Assembly (NCBI GenBank): GCA_900544545.1
Contig: UQVY01000001.1
Coordinates: 186,001-250,000 of the forward strand
Direction: 5' to 3'
DNA from: an uncultured Eubacteriales bacterium
GTDB taxonomy: Bacteria; Bacillota; Clostridia; Christensenellales; CAG-314
Length of the DNA: 64,000 bases
Shown here: positions 1 through 8,937 of the stretch, one piece after another
Layout: each line of letters opens with the position of its first letter
How positions within the stretch are numbered: the stretch's first letter is position 1
Position numbers and translations under genes: made by a program
The notes under the pieces: generated by a model
Told to the model about the DNA's origin: nothing
Seen by the model: the letters and a program-made list of their open reading frames with translations, nothing else
The model's database searches: none

Positions 1-2
1 AA

Positions 3-1688
3 GGAATAGCTGTCGTGAGTCAGGAAAGGCGCAACAGAACTCCCTTGTCGGAAGTCGGAGCGACCGAAGAGGAAAAGCCGAAGCTCGTACCTTCTCAGCA
101 GAGTGCGTTCGAGCGGATAACGCAGGGGGAAAGCGGAACCTATCTTCTTCACGGAGTTACGGGAAGCGGAAAAACCGAAGTTTATATGTCCGTCATCGAA
201 GAGGTCGTAGGTCGGGGAAAGACAGCGGTTATGCTCGTTCCGGAAATATCGCTCACGCCTCTTATGATGAAGAGATTCAGAAGCAGATTCGGGGACAAGG
301 TCGCCGTTCTTCACAGCGGATTGTCGGCGGGAGAGCGTTTCGACGAATGGTCGAGAATCATTCGCGGAGAAGCTGTCATAGCCGTAGGCGCGAGGAGCGC
401 GATTTTCGCACCGATGAAGAATATCGGCGTAATCATTATCGACGAAGAGCACGACGGAAGTTATCAGAGCGATTCCAATCCGCGTTACAGCACCTTCGAT
501 ATAGCCGGATTCAGAAGAAAATACAACGACGCGAAGCTTATCCTCGGAAGCGCGACTCCCTCTCTCGAAAGCTATAAAAAGGCTCTCGACAAGGAGTTTA
601 CTTTAATAAGAATGCCCGAAAGAATCAATAAGAAGCCGCTTCCGGAAGTCTTTATCGTGGATATGAAGGACGAAAGAGCGACGGGAAACAAGAGCTTTAT
701 TTCGGGGCTTCTTCGGGAGGAGCTTATATCCGCGGTAAAAGAGGGCAATCAGGCTATTCTTTTCCTCAATCGTCGGGGATACAGCAGCTTCGTTATGTGT
801 ACGCAGTGCGGATACGTTGCAAAATGTACCGACTGCGACGTAAGTCTGTATTATCATAGAGACGAAAACGTTCTTAAATGTCATTATTGCGGGAAAAAGT
901 ACAGAATGCTCGACGTTTGTCCGGAATGCAAAAGCGAGCATATACGGAGAGGAAGAACAGGAACCGAGCAGGTAGCGGATTATCTCGCTAAGGAGATTCC
1001 CGGGGCGAAGGTTCTGCGTATGGATTACGACACCACGCAGTCGAAAGAAGCGCATAACGATATTTTAAGGAAATTCGGAAACAGGGAAGCCAATATACTC
1101 GTCGGCACGCAGATGGTAACGAAGGGACACGATTTTCCTTTCGTAACTCTCGTCGGCGTGCTCGAAGGCGATCAGAGTCTGTACCTCAGCGATTATCGGT
1201 CGAGCGAAAGGACCTTCCAGCTTATAACGCAGGTCGCGGGAAGAGCGGGAAGAAAAGACCTCCCGGGGAAGGTCGTCCTTCAGACCTATACGCCGGGACA
1301 TTTCGCGTTGAAATACGCCGCCCGTCAGGATTACGAAGGCTTTTATCACAGAGAGATAAACATAAGAGAAGCCACGAAATTCCCGCCGTTTTCGGTTATA
1401 GTGAGATTTCTTATAACCGGAGAAAACGAAGAGGCCTGTATAGCGACGGTTAACGGACAGTTTGAAAACGTAAGACTTCTTGCGGAGGAGAATCCCGAAG
1501 GATTTATTTTTTTGCAGAAAATGCGTTCGCCTCTCAAACGCATGGAAGGGAAGTACAGATTCCAGATTCTTATGAGGTTGGAACCCGAATATGCGGACGG
1601 GCTTATGCCGCGCCTATTCGAAATAAGCGATATGCACGAAAGAAACGTCAGCGTCTTTGCGGAGACAGATCCGCAGAGTATGATTTAA
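3..1688 (+). CDS. priA: Primosomal protein N' (replication restart helicase PriA), 5' truncated
   Basis: 3'-5' superfamily 2 DNA helicase that reloads the replisome at stalled forks. The reading frame is open back to the first base, so the N-terminal DNA-binding domain lies outside the window; the GTG at 15 is internal. Numbered from that GTG, Walker A (GVTGSGKT) is at residues 47-54, followed by a DEEH Walker B box. Eight cysteines in CxxC pairs between about residues 262 and 310 form the PriA zinc-binding insertion. The C-terminal helicase motif is GTQMVTKGHDFP, followed by a QVAGRAGR box. About 557 residues are visible against roughly 730-800 in the family. It starts the cluster priA-def-fmt-rsmB that is conserved in Bacillota; def follows after 9 bases. 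Confidence 0.96.
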   Translation, partial: GIAVVSQERRNRTPLSEVGATEEEKPKLVPSQQSAFERITQGESGTYLLHGVTGSGKTEVYMSVIEEVVGRGKTAVMLVPEISLTPLMMKRFRSRFGDKVAVLHSGLSAGERFDEWSRIIRGEAVIAVGARSAIFAPMKNIGVIIIDEEHDGSYQSDSNPRYSTFDIAGFRRKYNDAKLILGSATPSLESYKKALDKEFTLIRMPERINKKPLPEVFIVDMKDERATGNKSFISGLLREELISAVKEGNQAILFLNRRGYSSFVMCTQCGYVAKCTDCDVSLYYHRDENVLKCHYCGKKYRMLDVCPECKSEHIRRGRTGTEQVADYLAKEIPGAKVLRMDYDTTQSKEAHNDILRKFGNREANILVGTQMVTKGHDFPFVTLVGVLEGDQSLYLSDYRSSERTFQLITQVAGRAGRKDLPGKVVLQTYTPGHFALKYAARQDYEGFYHREINIREATKFPPFSVIVRFLITGENEEACIATVNGQFENVRLLAEENPEGFIFLQKMRSPLKRMEGKYRFQILMRLEPEYADGLMPRLFEISDMHERNVSVFAETDPQSMI

Positions 1689-1697
1689 GGAGAACAA

Positions 1698-2159
1698 ATG
1701 GCAGTCAGGAAAATTTTTAAACTCGGGCAGGACGATAAGATACTCAGAAGCAAATGCAGAAAAGTCGAAGCTTTCGACGAAAGACTCGGAAAACTTCTCG
1801 ACGACCTTAAAGAAACGCTTGCGGATATAGGCGGTCTCGGACTTGCCGCGCCGCAGATAGGGGTATTGAGAAGAGCGGTGGTAGTCGAGTATCGGGAGAA
1901 GATCATAGAACTCGTCAATCCGGAATTTACCTTCCTGGGCAAGGAAACGTGCGTGGACAACGAAGGCTGTCTGAGCGTAGTTGGTTACAGAGGACTCGTC
2001 CGTCGTCCGTGCGAGATGACCGTGAAGTTTTTCGACAGACACGGAAAGCCGCAGGAGATTTCCGCGAGCGGATACGACGCGAGAGTCTTTATGCACGAGA
2101 TAGATCATCTCGACGGAATCCTTTTCGTGGATAAGATGATAAAGAAGCTTAAAGACTGA
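1698..2159 (+). CDS. def: Peptide deformylase
   Basis: Removes the formyl group from the N-terminal methionine of new proteins, using a bound metal ion. All three family motifs are present: GLGLAAPQIG (the GxGxAAxQ box), EGCLSV (metal-binding Cys) and HEIDHLDG (HExxH with two His ligands and the catalytic Glu). The 153-residue length is normal. The ATG is preceded by AAGGAGAAC. It lies between priA and fmt. The pairing with fmt, which adds the formyl group that Def removes, is the classic arrangement. The order and spacing suggest one transcript from priA through rpe. Confidence 0.97.
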   Translation: MAVRKIFKLGQDDKILRSKCRKVEAFDERLGKLLDDLKETLADIGGLGLAAPQIGVLRRAVVVEYREKIIELVNPEFTFLGKETCVDNEGCLSVVGYRGLVRRPCEMTVKFFDRHGKPQEISASGYDARVFMHEIDHLDGILFVDKMIKKLKD

Positions 2160-2171
2160 GCGGAGGACTCT

Positions 2172-3137
2172 ATGAAGATAGTATTTATGGGGACGCCCGT
2201 TTTTGCGGCGGACGTACTGAGCATACTGGTTTCCGAAGGTCATAGCATATCGGCGGTTTTCTGTCAGCCGGACAGAGCCGGGAACAGAAACAAAACGATC
2301 GAATGTCCCGCAGCCGCAAAAGCTTCGCAGCTCGGTATTCCCGTTTATAAGTTTGCGAAGGTTTCCGCCGAAGGAATGGATTGCCTTAAAGAGATTGCTC
2401 CCGATCTGATAATAACCGCGGCTTTCGGACAGATGCTGAGCGACGAGGTCCTTGCTCTTCCCGGGTACGGAGTCATCAATCTTCACGGCTCCCTTCTTCC
2501 GTCTTACAGAGGAGCGTCTCCCGTTCAGTCGGCTTTAATCGACGGGAAGAAACTCAACGGCGTTACCGTTATGAAAACCGTCGGAAAAATGGACGCGGGC
2601 GATATTCTCGGTTACAGGATTATCGGAATCGGTCGGGACGATACCGCGACGGACGTTTTTTCTCTTTTCGCGAAGGAGGGAGGAAAGCTTCTTTCGGAGG
2701 TAATCGTCGGACTTGAAGAAGGAACGATCGTTCCGATTCCGCAGAACAGAATGAAGTACAAGACCGGGAATTCGTCCTTCGTCAAGCCGAGTTATTGCCG
2801 CAAACTTACCAAAGAGGACGAAATAATAGACTGGTCGCAGAGCGCGGTCAAAGTTCATAACAGAATCCGAGGCCTTTCGGAAAATCCGTGCGCACATACG
2901 ACTCTCAGGGGATCGGTGCTTAAAATCTTCCGAAGCCGTATCGCGGGAAGAAGCGGAAAACACGAAAATCCCGGAGAGGTTCTTTCCGCGGACAGAAACG
3001 GCGTGATCGTAGCCTGCGGAAGGGGCGAGATATATCTTTCGGAAATGTGTCTTTCCGGCTGCAAAAGAATGAAATGCAGGGATTTCGTCAACGGCAAAAA
3101 GATATGTGCGGGCGACGTCCTGGGAGCCGAAGAATGA
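2172..3137 (+). CDS. fmt: Methionyl-tRNA formyltransferase
   Basis: Transfers a formyl group from 10-formyl-tetrahydrofolate to the amino group of Met-tRNAi. The N-terminal Rossmann domain begins with VFMGTPVFA. The catalytic region carries NLHGSLLPSYRGASP (Asn and His of the active site) and GKMDAGDIL (active-site Asp). The C-terminal OB-like tRNA-binding domain follows from about residue 205. Length 321 is typical. The start ATG has GCGGAGGAC upstream. Its TGA stop overlaps the rsmB ATG, indicating translational coupling. Confidence 0.97.
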   Translation: MKIVFMGTPVFAADVLSILVSEGHSISAVFCQPDRAGNRNKTIECPAAAKASQLGIPVYKFAKVSAEGMDCLKEIAPDLIITAAFGQMLSDEVLALPGYGVINLHGSLLPSYRGASPVQSALIDGKKLNGVTVMKTVGKMDAGDILGYRIIGIGRDDTATDVFSLFAKEGGKLLSEVIVGLEEGTIVPIPQNRMKYKTGNSSFVKPSYCRKLTKEDEIIDWSQSAVKVHNRIRGLSENPCAHTTLRGSVLKIFRSRIAGRSGKHENPGEVLSADRNGVIVACGRGEIYLSEMCLSGCKRMKCRDFVNGKKICAGDVLGAEE

Positions 3138-4438
3138 CTCTTACTTCTTTTTATTACGCATATAAATGCCTCGATTCGATTTACCGTAAGGGAGCGTATT
3201 CGGGCATAGAACTTAACAGGTATCTCAATAACGCTCCGAAAGAAGACAGAGCGTTGATTTCGAAGCTCGTCTACGGAGTGCTTGACAGGGATATAGAACT
3301 TGAATACGTTATTTCGCTCTACGCGAAATCGGTCAAGCCCGCGTTGAAGCCCGTTCTGAAAATCGGGATTTACGCCCTTCTTCATCTGAATATGCCCGAC
3401 TACGCGGTAGTATCGGAATCGGTCGGGCTTACGCGAGATATAGGAAAAAGCGCGACGAGCGGATTCGTGAACGCGGTTTTGCGCGGAGTAGCGAGAGACA
3501 AAGACGCAAAGTCCTTTAAGATGCCCGAAAATGAGGACGAATATCTTTCGGTAAGCTGCAGTTTTCCTTTATGGGCGGTCAGAAAGCTCGTCGGGCAGCT
3601 CGGAAGAGAAGAAGCCGAAGCTTTTATGAGAAGCGAAAGTCAGGCTCCTTATACGCACGTCAGAATCAATACCGGAAAGATAAGTACGGAAGGGTTTATA
3701 AAGCTTCTCGAAAAAAACGGTATAGAATTCGGAAAGTCGCTTCTTCCCGACGCTCTGCTGATAAAGGGTTCGGGTTTCAGGAAGCTCGACGAAACTTTAT
3801 ATACGGTGCAGTCGCTCGGCTCTATGCTGACGGTGAGAGCGATCAAGGCGGAAAAAACCGACGAGATTCTCGACTTGTGCGCGGCTCCTGGAGGAAAAAG
3901 CGTTTACGCAAAGCAGCTTTACGGCTGTCGGAAAGTCGTTGCCTGCGATATTCATCCGCACAGAGTGGATTTAATCGGGAGTTACGCCTCGCGTATGGGC
4001 GCGGATATAGTTACGGAAGTCAACGACGCCACCGTTTTCAGACCGGAATGGAATGAGGCTTTCGACGTCGTGCTTTGCGACGCTCCGTGCAGCGGTTTCG
4101 GCGTGTTTTTCGACAAGCCCGACGTAAAGCTCAATAAAACCGAAAATACGGTCAGGGAGCTTTCGGCTCTTCAGCTTAAAATACTCGGAACGGCTTCGGC
4201 TTACGTAAAAAAGGGAGGGAAACTCGTTTACAGCACCTGTACGGTTTTCAGAGAGGAAAATACGGACGTCGTAAACGCGTTTCTTGCGGAGCATAAGGAG
4301 TTTTCCGTTGAGAAAACGCCCGTTCCGGCTTCGTTGGGAGATTCTCCCTATAACGCCGACGGCACGGTTTCTTTTCTTCCCGAAAGGGACGGAGTAGAAG
4401 GCTTTTTCGTCGCGGTTTTAAGAAAGGAAAAGGATTGA
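3134..4438 (+). CDS. rsmB: 16S rRNA (cytosine-967-C5)-methyltransferase RsmB
   Basis: SAM-dependent methylation of C967 in 16S rRNA. An N-terminal NusB-like RNA-binding domain (about residues 1-140) precedes a Rossmann methyltransferase domain. The latter has SAM motif I DLCAAPGGKS, the DAPCSGFGV box (motif IV Cys) and YSTCTVFREEN (catalytic motif VI Cys). I chose the ATG at 3134 because it overlaps the fmt stop as ATGA and starts the NusB-like fold; an in-frame ATG 29 codons upstream lies inside fmt and adds unrelated sequence. At 434 residues it matches the family. Confidence 0.95.
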   Translation: MTLTSFYYAYKCLDSIYRKGAYSGIELNRYLNNAPKEDRALISKLVYGVLDRDIELEYVISLYAKSVKPALKPVLKIGIYALLHLNMPDYAVVSESVGLTRDIGKSATSGFVNAVLRGVARDKDAKSFKMPENEDEYLSVSCSFPLWAVRKLVGQLGREEAEAFMRSESQAPYTHVRINTGKISTEGFIKLLEKNGIEFGKSLLPDALLIKGSGFRKLDETLYTVQSLGSMLTVRAIKAEKTDEILDLCAAPGGKSVYAKQLYGCRKVVACDIHPHRVDLIGSYASRMGADIVTEVNDATVFRPEWNEAFDVVLCDAPCSGFGVFFDKPDVKLNKTENTVRELSALQLKILGTASAYVKKGGKLVYSTCTVFREENTDVVNAFLAEHKEFSVEKTPVPASLGDSPYNADGTVSFLPERDGVEGFFVAVLRKEKD

Positions 4439-4447
4439 CCGAGGAAG

Positions 4448-4489
4448 AAGGATTTGAATTACGAACGAAAGGATTTGAATTACGAAAGA
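4448..4489 (+). repeat. 21-bp tandem duplication just upstream of rlmN
   Basis: Two copies of a 21-base unit (4448-4468 and 4469-4489) differ at a single base. They sit between rsmB and the probable rlmN start. If rlmN began at the TTG at 4454, the repeat would encode a duplicated Asn-Tyr-Glu-Arg segment, but the downstream ATG is the better start. Confidence 0.8.
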
Positions 4490-4513
4490 AATGCCCGAGC
4501 GAGAGAGGTTTTA

Positions 4514-5572
4514 ATGGCAGAGAGGAGAATACTGAGCGACTACGACGAAAACGAACTGAAAACAATGCTTTCAGAATACGGTCTGAAACCTTTTCAGGCA
4601 GGTCAGGTTTATAAATGGGTAATCCGAGGCTGCGATTTCGACGAAATGACGGACGTATCGAAAGCCTTGCGGGAGAAGCTTTCGGAGTCCTTTATTGCCC
4701 GTCCCGTAACCGTTATCAAAAGGCTCGTCGGAAAGGACAAGACGGAAAAATATCTGTACGGACTTACCGACGGGAACGTAATCGAAGGGGTTCTTATGAG
4801 CTATAAATACGGACGGACGCTCTGCGTGTCGACGCAGGTCGGCTGCCGTATGGGCTGTCGTTTCTGCGCAAGCACCCTGGGCGGACTCGTAAGAAATCTC
4901 TCCGCGGGCGAAATTCTCGGTCAGGTCATAGCCGTAAACAGACTTATAGGCGGCGGACTCGGCGAAAAGCGCGGAATAACCAACATCGTTCTTATGGGAA
5001 GCGGAGAACCTCTCGACAATTACGACAACGTAGTGAAGTTTTTAAGGTTGTGCAACGCACCCGAAGGAATGAACGTCGCAATGAGGAACATAAGTCTTTC
5101 TACCTGCGGAATCGTTCCGAATATCCGCAGACTTGCCGACGAGAATATTCAGGTTACGCTTACCGTATCTCTTCACGAGGCTTTCGACGACAAAAGAAAA
5201 GAGATTATGCCGATAGCCGAAAAGTATTCCGTAAGCGAGATAATTGACGCCGCGAGATACTATTTCGACAGGACGAAAAGGCGTATAATTTTCGAGTATA
5301 CCCTTATCGAAGGGAAAAACGATACTCCCGCCGACGCAAGAGAAATCGCAAAGATTTTAAGGGGGCTTCCGTCGCACGTAAATCTGATAAGACTGAATCC
5401 CGTAAAGGAAAGAAATCTCCGGTCCGTCAGTAGCGATAAAGCCGCAGAATTTCTTAAAACGCTTACGGACCTGAAAGTTTCCGCCACACTCAGAAGACAG
5501 ATGGGCGTCGATATAGAGGGCGCGTGCGGACAGCTCAGAAGAAAGCATCTGGAGTCGCTTGAAAATGAGTAA
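4514..5572 (+). CDS. rlmN: Dual-specificity 23S rRNA A2503 / tRNA A37 C2-methyltransferase RlmN
   Basis: Radical SAM enzyme that methylates C2 of A2503 in 23S rRNA and A37 of some tRNAs. The CxxxCxxC cluster motif is at residues 111-118 (C-RMG-C-RF-C). The SAM-binding GSGEP motif and the C-terminal catalytic cysteine in GACGQL are present. I chose the ATG at 4514: it has GAGAGAGG upstream, and its product begins in the family's N-terminal helical domain. A TTG at 4454 would add 20 residues encoded by a tandem repeat. In B. subtilis, rlmN is followed by prpC and prkC; here rsgA starts inside the rlmN stop, so both are missing from this locus. Confidence 0.95.
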   Translation: MAERRILSDYDENELKTMLSEYGLKPFQAGQVYKWVIRGCDFDEMTDVSKALREKLSESFIARPVTVIKRLVGKDKTEKYLYGLTDGNVIEGVLMSYKYGRTLCVSTQVGCRMGCRFCASTLGGLVRNLSAGEILGQVIAVNRLIGGGLGEKRGITNIVLMGSGEPLDNYDNVVKFLRLCNAPEGMNVAMRNISLSTCGIVPNIRRLADENIQVTLTVSLHEAFDDKRKEIMPIAEKYSVSEIIDAARYYFDRTKRRIIFEYTLIEGKNDTPADAREIAKILRGLPSHVNLIRLNPVKERNLRSVSSDKAAEFLKTLTDLKVSATLRRQMGVDIEGACGQLRRKHLESLENE

Positions 5573-6440
5573 GCTTCTGACCGGCAAGGTAATCAAAGGC
5601 GTAGGCGGAGTTTTTACCGTGCTGACTTCCGAAGAACTGCGGATAGAATGCAAAGCCCGCAAGAAAACGAGATTCGAGGGGAGCGAAGTCCTCGTCGGCG
5701 ACGACGTTTCCGTATCGGACGAGAACGGCTCTTTCGTCATTGAAAAGGTCATCCCGAGGAAAAACGCGCTCACGCGGCCGAGAGTCGCCAACGTAGACAA
5801 GGCTTTCATCGTGCTTACGGTGAAACCTTTGGCGGACTTTCTTCTTGCGGACAAGATTCTCGTCAATTGCATAAGAGAAGGAATCCGTCCCTATATCGTC
5901 GTCAATAAGAGCGATATAACCGAAAAATCCTTTATCGACGAAGTGGAAGAGGATTACGGAGCGGTCGTTTCGGATATCGTAGTCGTTTCGGCTGCGGAAA
6001 AAACGGGAACGGAAAGACTCGTGAGCGAAATAAAGGGCAACGTATGCTGCTTCGTAGGTCAGTCCGCCGTAGGCAAAACGTCGATTATGAACGCGCTTAC
6101 GGGGAGAGAAGAGGAAACTGGCGGACTTTCGAAGATAGACAGAGGCAGGCACACTACGAGGCATAACGAGATTTTCGAGGTCTGCGGAGGATTCGTTGCC
6201 GATACGGCGGGATTTTCCCTGCTCAGCGAATCGTCCGTGCGCTCGGAGGAGCTGTGTCTGTATTACGGGGATTTTTCCGCGTATTCGCAGGAATGCAGAT
6301 TCAATATGTGTACTCATACAGACGAGCCGGACTGCGCCGTAAAAGCAGCTGTCGGAAAAGGAGAGCTTCCGGTTCGAAGGTACGAGAGATACGTAGAGTT
6401 ATACAAAGAATTAAAAGAACAGGAAAGGAGGAAATACTGA
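5565..6440 (+). CDS. rsgA: Ribosome small-subunit maturation GTPase RsgA
   Basis: Circularly permuted GTPase that acts late in 30S assembly. An N-terminal OB-fold (about 1-65) precedes the permuted G motifs, which appear in the order G4 (VNKSD), G1 (GQSAVGKTS) and G3 (DTAGF). The C-terminal zinc motif is C-x4-C-x-H-x5-C (CRFNMCTHTDEPDC). The ATG at 5565 overlaps the rlmN stop by 8 bases and has GGAG upstream. A TTG two codons earlier is less likely. The length is 291 residues. The next gene, rpe, begins on the base after the TGA. Confidence 0.95.
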   Translation: MSKLLTGKVIKGVGGVFTVLTSEELRIECKARKKTRFEGSEVLVGDDVSVSDENGSFVIEKVIPRKNALTRPRVANVDKAFIVLTVKPLADFLLADKILVNCIREGIRPYIVVNKSDITEKSFIDEVEEDYGAVVSDIVVVSAAEKTGTERLVSEIKGNVCCFVGQSAVGKTSIMNALTGREEETGGLSKIDRGRHTTRHNEIFEVCGGFVADTAGFSLLSESSVRSEELCLYYGDFSAYSQECRFNMCTHTDEPDCAVKAAVGKGELPVRRYERYVELYKELKEQERRKY

Positions 6441-7082
6441 ATGATTTATATTTCGCCGTCGATTTTGTCCGCGGATTTTATGCAGATGGGACAGGCAGTC
6501 GCCGATTGTCGGGATAAAGGAGCGGATTGGATTCATTGCGACGTAATGGACGGAGCCTTTGTCCCGAACATAACCTTCGGACAGAAAATGGTTTCCGACA
6601 TAAGGAAGATAACCGATATGTTCCTTGACGTACATCTTATGATAAACGAACCCGTGCGCTACGTCGAAGAATTCGCGAAAGCGGGCGCGGACCTTATCAC
6701 CTTCCATATCGAAGCCGTATCCGACGCGCAAGCCGTTATAAACGCGATTAAGGCGACGGGAGTCAGATGCGGCGTTTCGATTAAACCGAACACACCCGTA
6801 AGCGCGATAGCGCCTTATATAGACGAGGTCGATATGGCTTTGGTTATGAGCGTTGAGCCGGGATTCTCCGGACAGAAGTTTATGCCCGTAAGCCTCGACA
6901 AGATAAGAGAAATAAAGAAACTTCGTCCCGACATCATAGTTCAGGTCGACGGAGGAATAAACGCGGAAACTTATAAATCCGTTATAGAAGCGGGCGCGGA
7001 TTCCGTGGTTATGGGCAACGCCTTTTTCAAAAATCCGTCCGCAAGCACTCTCGTCGCGGAGATAAAGGCTTTCGGCAAATAA
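6441..7082 (+). CDS. rpe: Ribulose-phosphate 3-epimerase
   Basis: Interconverts ribulose 5-phosphate and xylulose 5-phosphate in the pentose phosphate pathway. It is a TIM barrel of 213 residues. Recognisable motifs are the N-terminal PSILSADF, HCDVMDGAFVPNITFG (metal-binding His and Asp), DVHLMI, and near the C terminus QVDGGIN with a phosphate-binding GADSVVMG. A strong AAGGAGG ribosome binding site lies inside the end of rsgA. It is the last gene of the priA cluster and is followed by an intrinsic terminator. Confidence 0.97.
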   Translation: MIYISPSILSADFMQMGQAVADCRDKGADWIHCDVMDGAFVPNITFGQKMVSDIRKITDMFLDVHLMINEPVRYVEEFAKAGADLITFHIEAVSDAQAVINAIKATGVRCGVSIKPNTPVSAIAPYIDEVDMALVMSVEPGFSGQKFMPVSLDKIREIKKLRPDIIVQVDGGINAETYKSVIEAGADSVVMGNAFFKNPSASTLVAEIKAFGK

Positions 7083-7123
7083 ACCTTAATATAAAACCGA
7101 TAAATTTTAATATGAAACCGATT

Positions 7124-7152
7124 CCCGAAGCGTTTTGCTTCGGGTTTTTTTT
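7124..7152 (+). terminator. Intrinsic terminator after rpe
   Basis: A perfect 8-bp stem (CCCGAAGC / GCTTCGGG) with a 5-base loop is followed by eight T. It ends the priA-rpe transcript and separates it from the dap operon. Confidence 0.93.
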
Positions 7153-7229
7153 ACGTTTTCCCGTCGGCCACGGTCATTTAGGCTTTCGCCGCCGCATAAG
7201 ATAAGCTATACGGTGCAAAGGAGGTAATA

Positions 7230-8234
7230 ATGAAATCATTGTTCGAAGGAGTCGGTACGGCTCTCATAACGCCCTTTAATACCGAAGGAGCGATAGATTT
7301 TCCGAGTTTCGGAAGACTCGTGGACAGACAGCTCGAAGCGGGAATAAACGCTCTCATAGTAGGCGCGACTACGGGCGAGGGAGCCTGTTTGAGAGCGGAT
7401 GAAAAAGAAGAACTTATAGTCGCGGCGGCGGAAAGAGTCCGCGGTTTTTACGGGAGCGACGAGAAAGAAAGACCTGCGGTCATAGCGGGGATTTCCTGTA
7501 ACGTAACCTCGGCTGCCGAGGAATATTGCCGAAGACTCGGGAATCTTCCCGCAGACGGGCTTCTCGTAACCACGCCCTTTTACAACAAAACCTCGCAGAA
7601 AGGTCTTATAAGGTTTTACGAAAGACTTGCGGACGCGTCTCCCAAGCCGATAATAATTTACAACGTTCCGCAGAGGACGGGAATGACCGTTTCGCCTTCG
7701 GTTTACGAGGTTCTTTCGGCTCATCCGAATATCTGCGGGATAAAGGAAGCCGATTCCGATATGAATCGTTTTCCCGACGCGGTGAAGGCCGCTGAAAACC
7801 TGACGATATATTCCGGCTGCGACGAGCTTGCGCTTCCTATGTTTTGTCTGGGCGCGGGCGGGTGGATTTCGGTCGTTTCCAATCTTTTCCCCGAAAAATG
7901 CGTGGAATTGTACGAAGCCTTCCTCTCGGGATGCAATCGTAAAGCCGCGGCGATTAACTCGGAGATTCTTCCCTTCGTAAGGCTTGCCTTTTCGGAAGTC
8001 AATCCCGTTCCGGTCAAAGCGATGGCGGCGTTTTTGAATCTGTGCGAAGAACGGGTAAGAGAGCCGCTCTGCGCGCTCGGAAAGGAAGAAAGGGAAAAAC
8101 TTTCGGAAGAGTTCGGACGCCTGGGAGGATTCGGCGTCGAAAGGGCTTTTACCGCAAAACCGGATAAATGCGAAAACCGCGGACGAGGCGTAAGAACGGG
8201 AGGCGAACGTGAATATAGTTGTAGCAGGCGCTGA
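7230..8234 (+). CDS. dapA: 4-hydroxy-tetrahydrodipicolinate synthase
   Basis: Condenses pyruvate with aspartate semialdehyde, the first committed step toward diaminopimelate and lysine. It is a TIM-barrel Schiff-base aldolase. GATTGEG (pyruvate-binding Thr pair), the Tyr in IIIYNVPQRTG and the Schiff-base Lys in GIKEADSD are all visible. The ATG has a strong AAGGAGG. At 334 residues it is about 40 longer than usual: the barrel ends near residue 305 and is followed by an Arg/Gly-rich tail that runs 26 bases into dapB. The tail looks like loss of the ancestral stop rather than a domain. It opens the operon dapA-dapB-dapF-dapL-asd. Confidence 0.94.
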   Translation: MKSLFEGVGTALITPFNTEGAIDFPSFGRLVDRQLEAGINALIVGATTGEGACLRADEKEELIVAAAERVRGFYGSDEKERPAVIAGISCNVTSAAEEYCRRLGNLPADGLLVTTPFYNKTSQKGLIRFYERLADASPKPIIIYNVPQRTGMTVSPSVYEVLSAHPNICGIKEADSDMNRFPDAVKAAENLTIYSGCDELALPMFCLGAGGWISVVSNLFPEKCVELYEAFLSGCNRKAAAINSEILPFVRLAFSEVNPVPVKAMAAFLNLCEERVREPLCALGKEEREKLSEEFGRLGGFGVERAFTAKPDKCENRGRGVRTGGEREYSCSRR

Positions 8235-8937
8235 AGGAAGAATGGGGAAAATTACGGCGAGGCTCCTTCGCGAGAAAGGAGAAACGGTCATTCCGGTCGA
8301 CGTCAAAGGCACTGGCGAAACTCTTAAAAGCGTGAAGGAAGTGAAATCCGCCGACGGAATAATAGATTTTTCCTCTCCCGAAGCGGCGGAGGAGATTCTT
8401 TCGTTTGCGGCGGAAGTCGGGATTCCGGTAGTTATCGCGACTACGGGACATACCGAAAAACAAAAGGAAGCGATAATGAAAGCCTCGTCGTCCGTACCCG
8501 TGTCTTATTCGGAAAACTATTCGGAAGGCTTTGCGGTCTTTCTGAAAGCGGCTTCGGAATTGTCGGGGAGGCTCGGCTGGGACAAAGAGATTATCGAGTA
8601 TCACCGCAAAGGCAAAAAAGACGCTCCGAGCGGCTCGGCTCTCGCACTTTTCAGGGCGACGGATAACGATTCCCGAGGAGTTTTAAGATGCGGGAGAAAC
8701 GGATTCTGTCCGAAAAAAGAAGGAGAAATCGGAATTTCCAGCGTGAGAATCGGGAATACGGTCGGACGCCACGAGGTTCTTTTCGACGGAGGAAAGGAGA
8801 GAATCGTTCTTATTCACGAGGCGTTAAGCCGCGAGGTTTTCGCGGAGGGCGCGATAAAAGCTCTTTTTGAAATAATGAAAAAGCCCTGCGGATTATACGG
8901 AAATCCGTGCGTATGCGGCTCTGCGGAGGAATTATGA
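8209..8937 (+). CDS. dapB: 4-hydroxy-tetrahydrodipicolinate reductase
   Basis: NAD(P)H-dependent reductase that makes tetrahydrodipicolinate. The nucleotide-binding motif GAEGRMG is at residues 7-13. The catalytic segment is EYHRKGKKDAPSGSA: the first His and the general-acid Lys of the family motif are kept, while the usual second His is Arg. Length 242 is close to normal. It starts with GTG behind GGGAGG inside dapA. The stop overlaps the dapF ATG. Confidence 0.92.
   Translation: MNIVVAGAEGRMGKITARLLREKGETVIPVDVKGTGETLKSVKEVKSADGIIDFSSPEAAEEILSFAAEVGIPVVIATTGHTEKQKEAIMKASSSVPVSYSENYSEGFAVFLKAASELSGRLGWDKEIIEYHRKGKKDAPSGSALALFRATDNDSRGVLRCGRNGFCPKKEGEIGISSVRIGNTVGRHEVLFDGGKERIVLIHEALSREVFAEGAIKALFEIMKKPCGLYGNPCVCGSAEEL

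Noticed and set aside
3047..3133. Longer N terminus for RsmB
   Set aside because: The extra 29 codons lie inside fmt, and the ATGA overlap start at 3134 fits the family.
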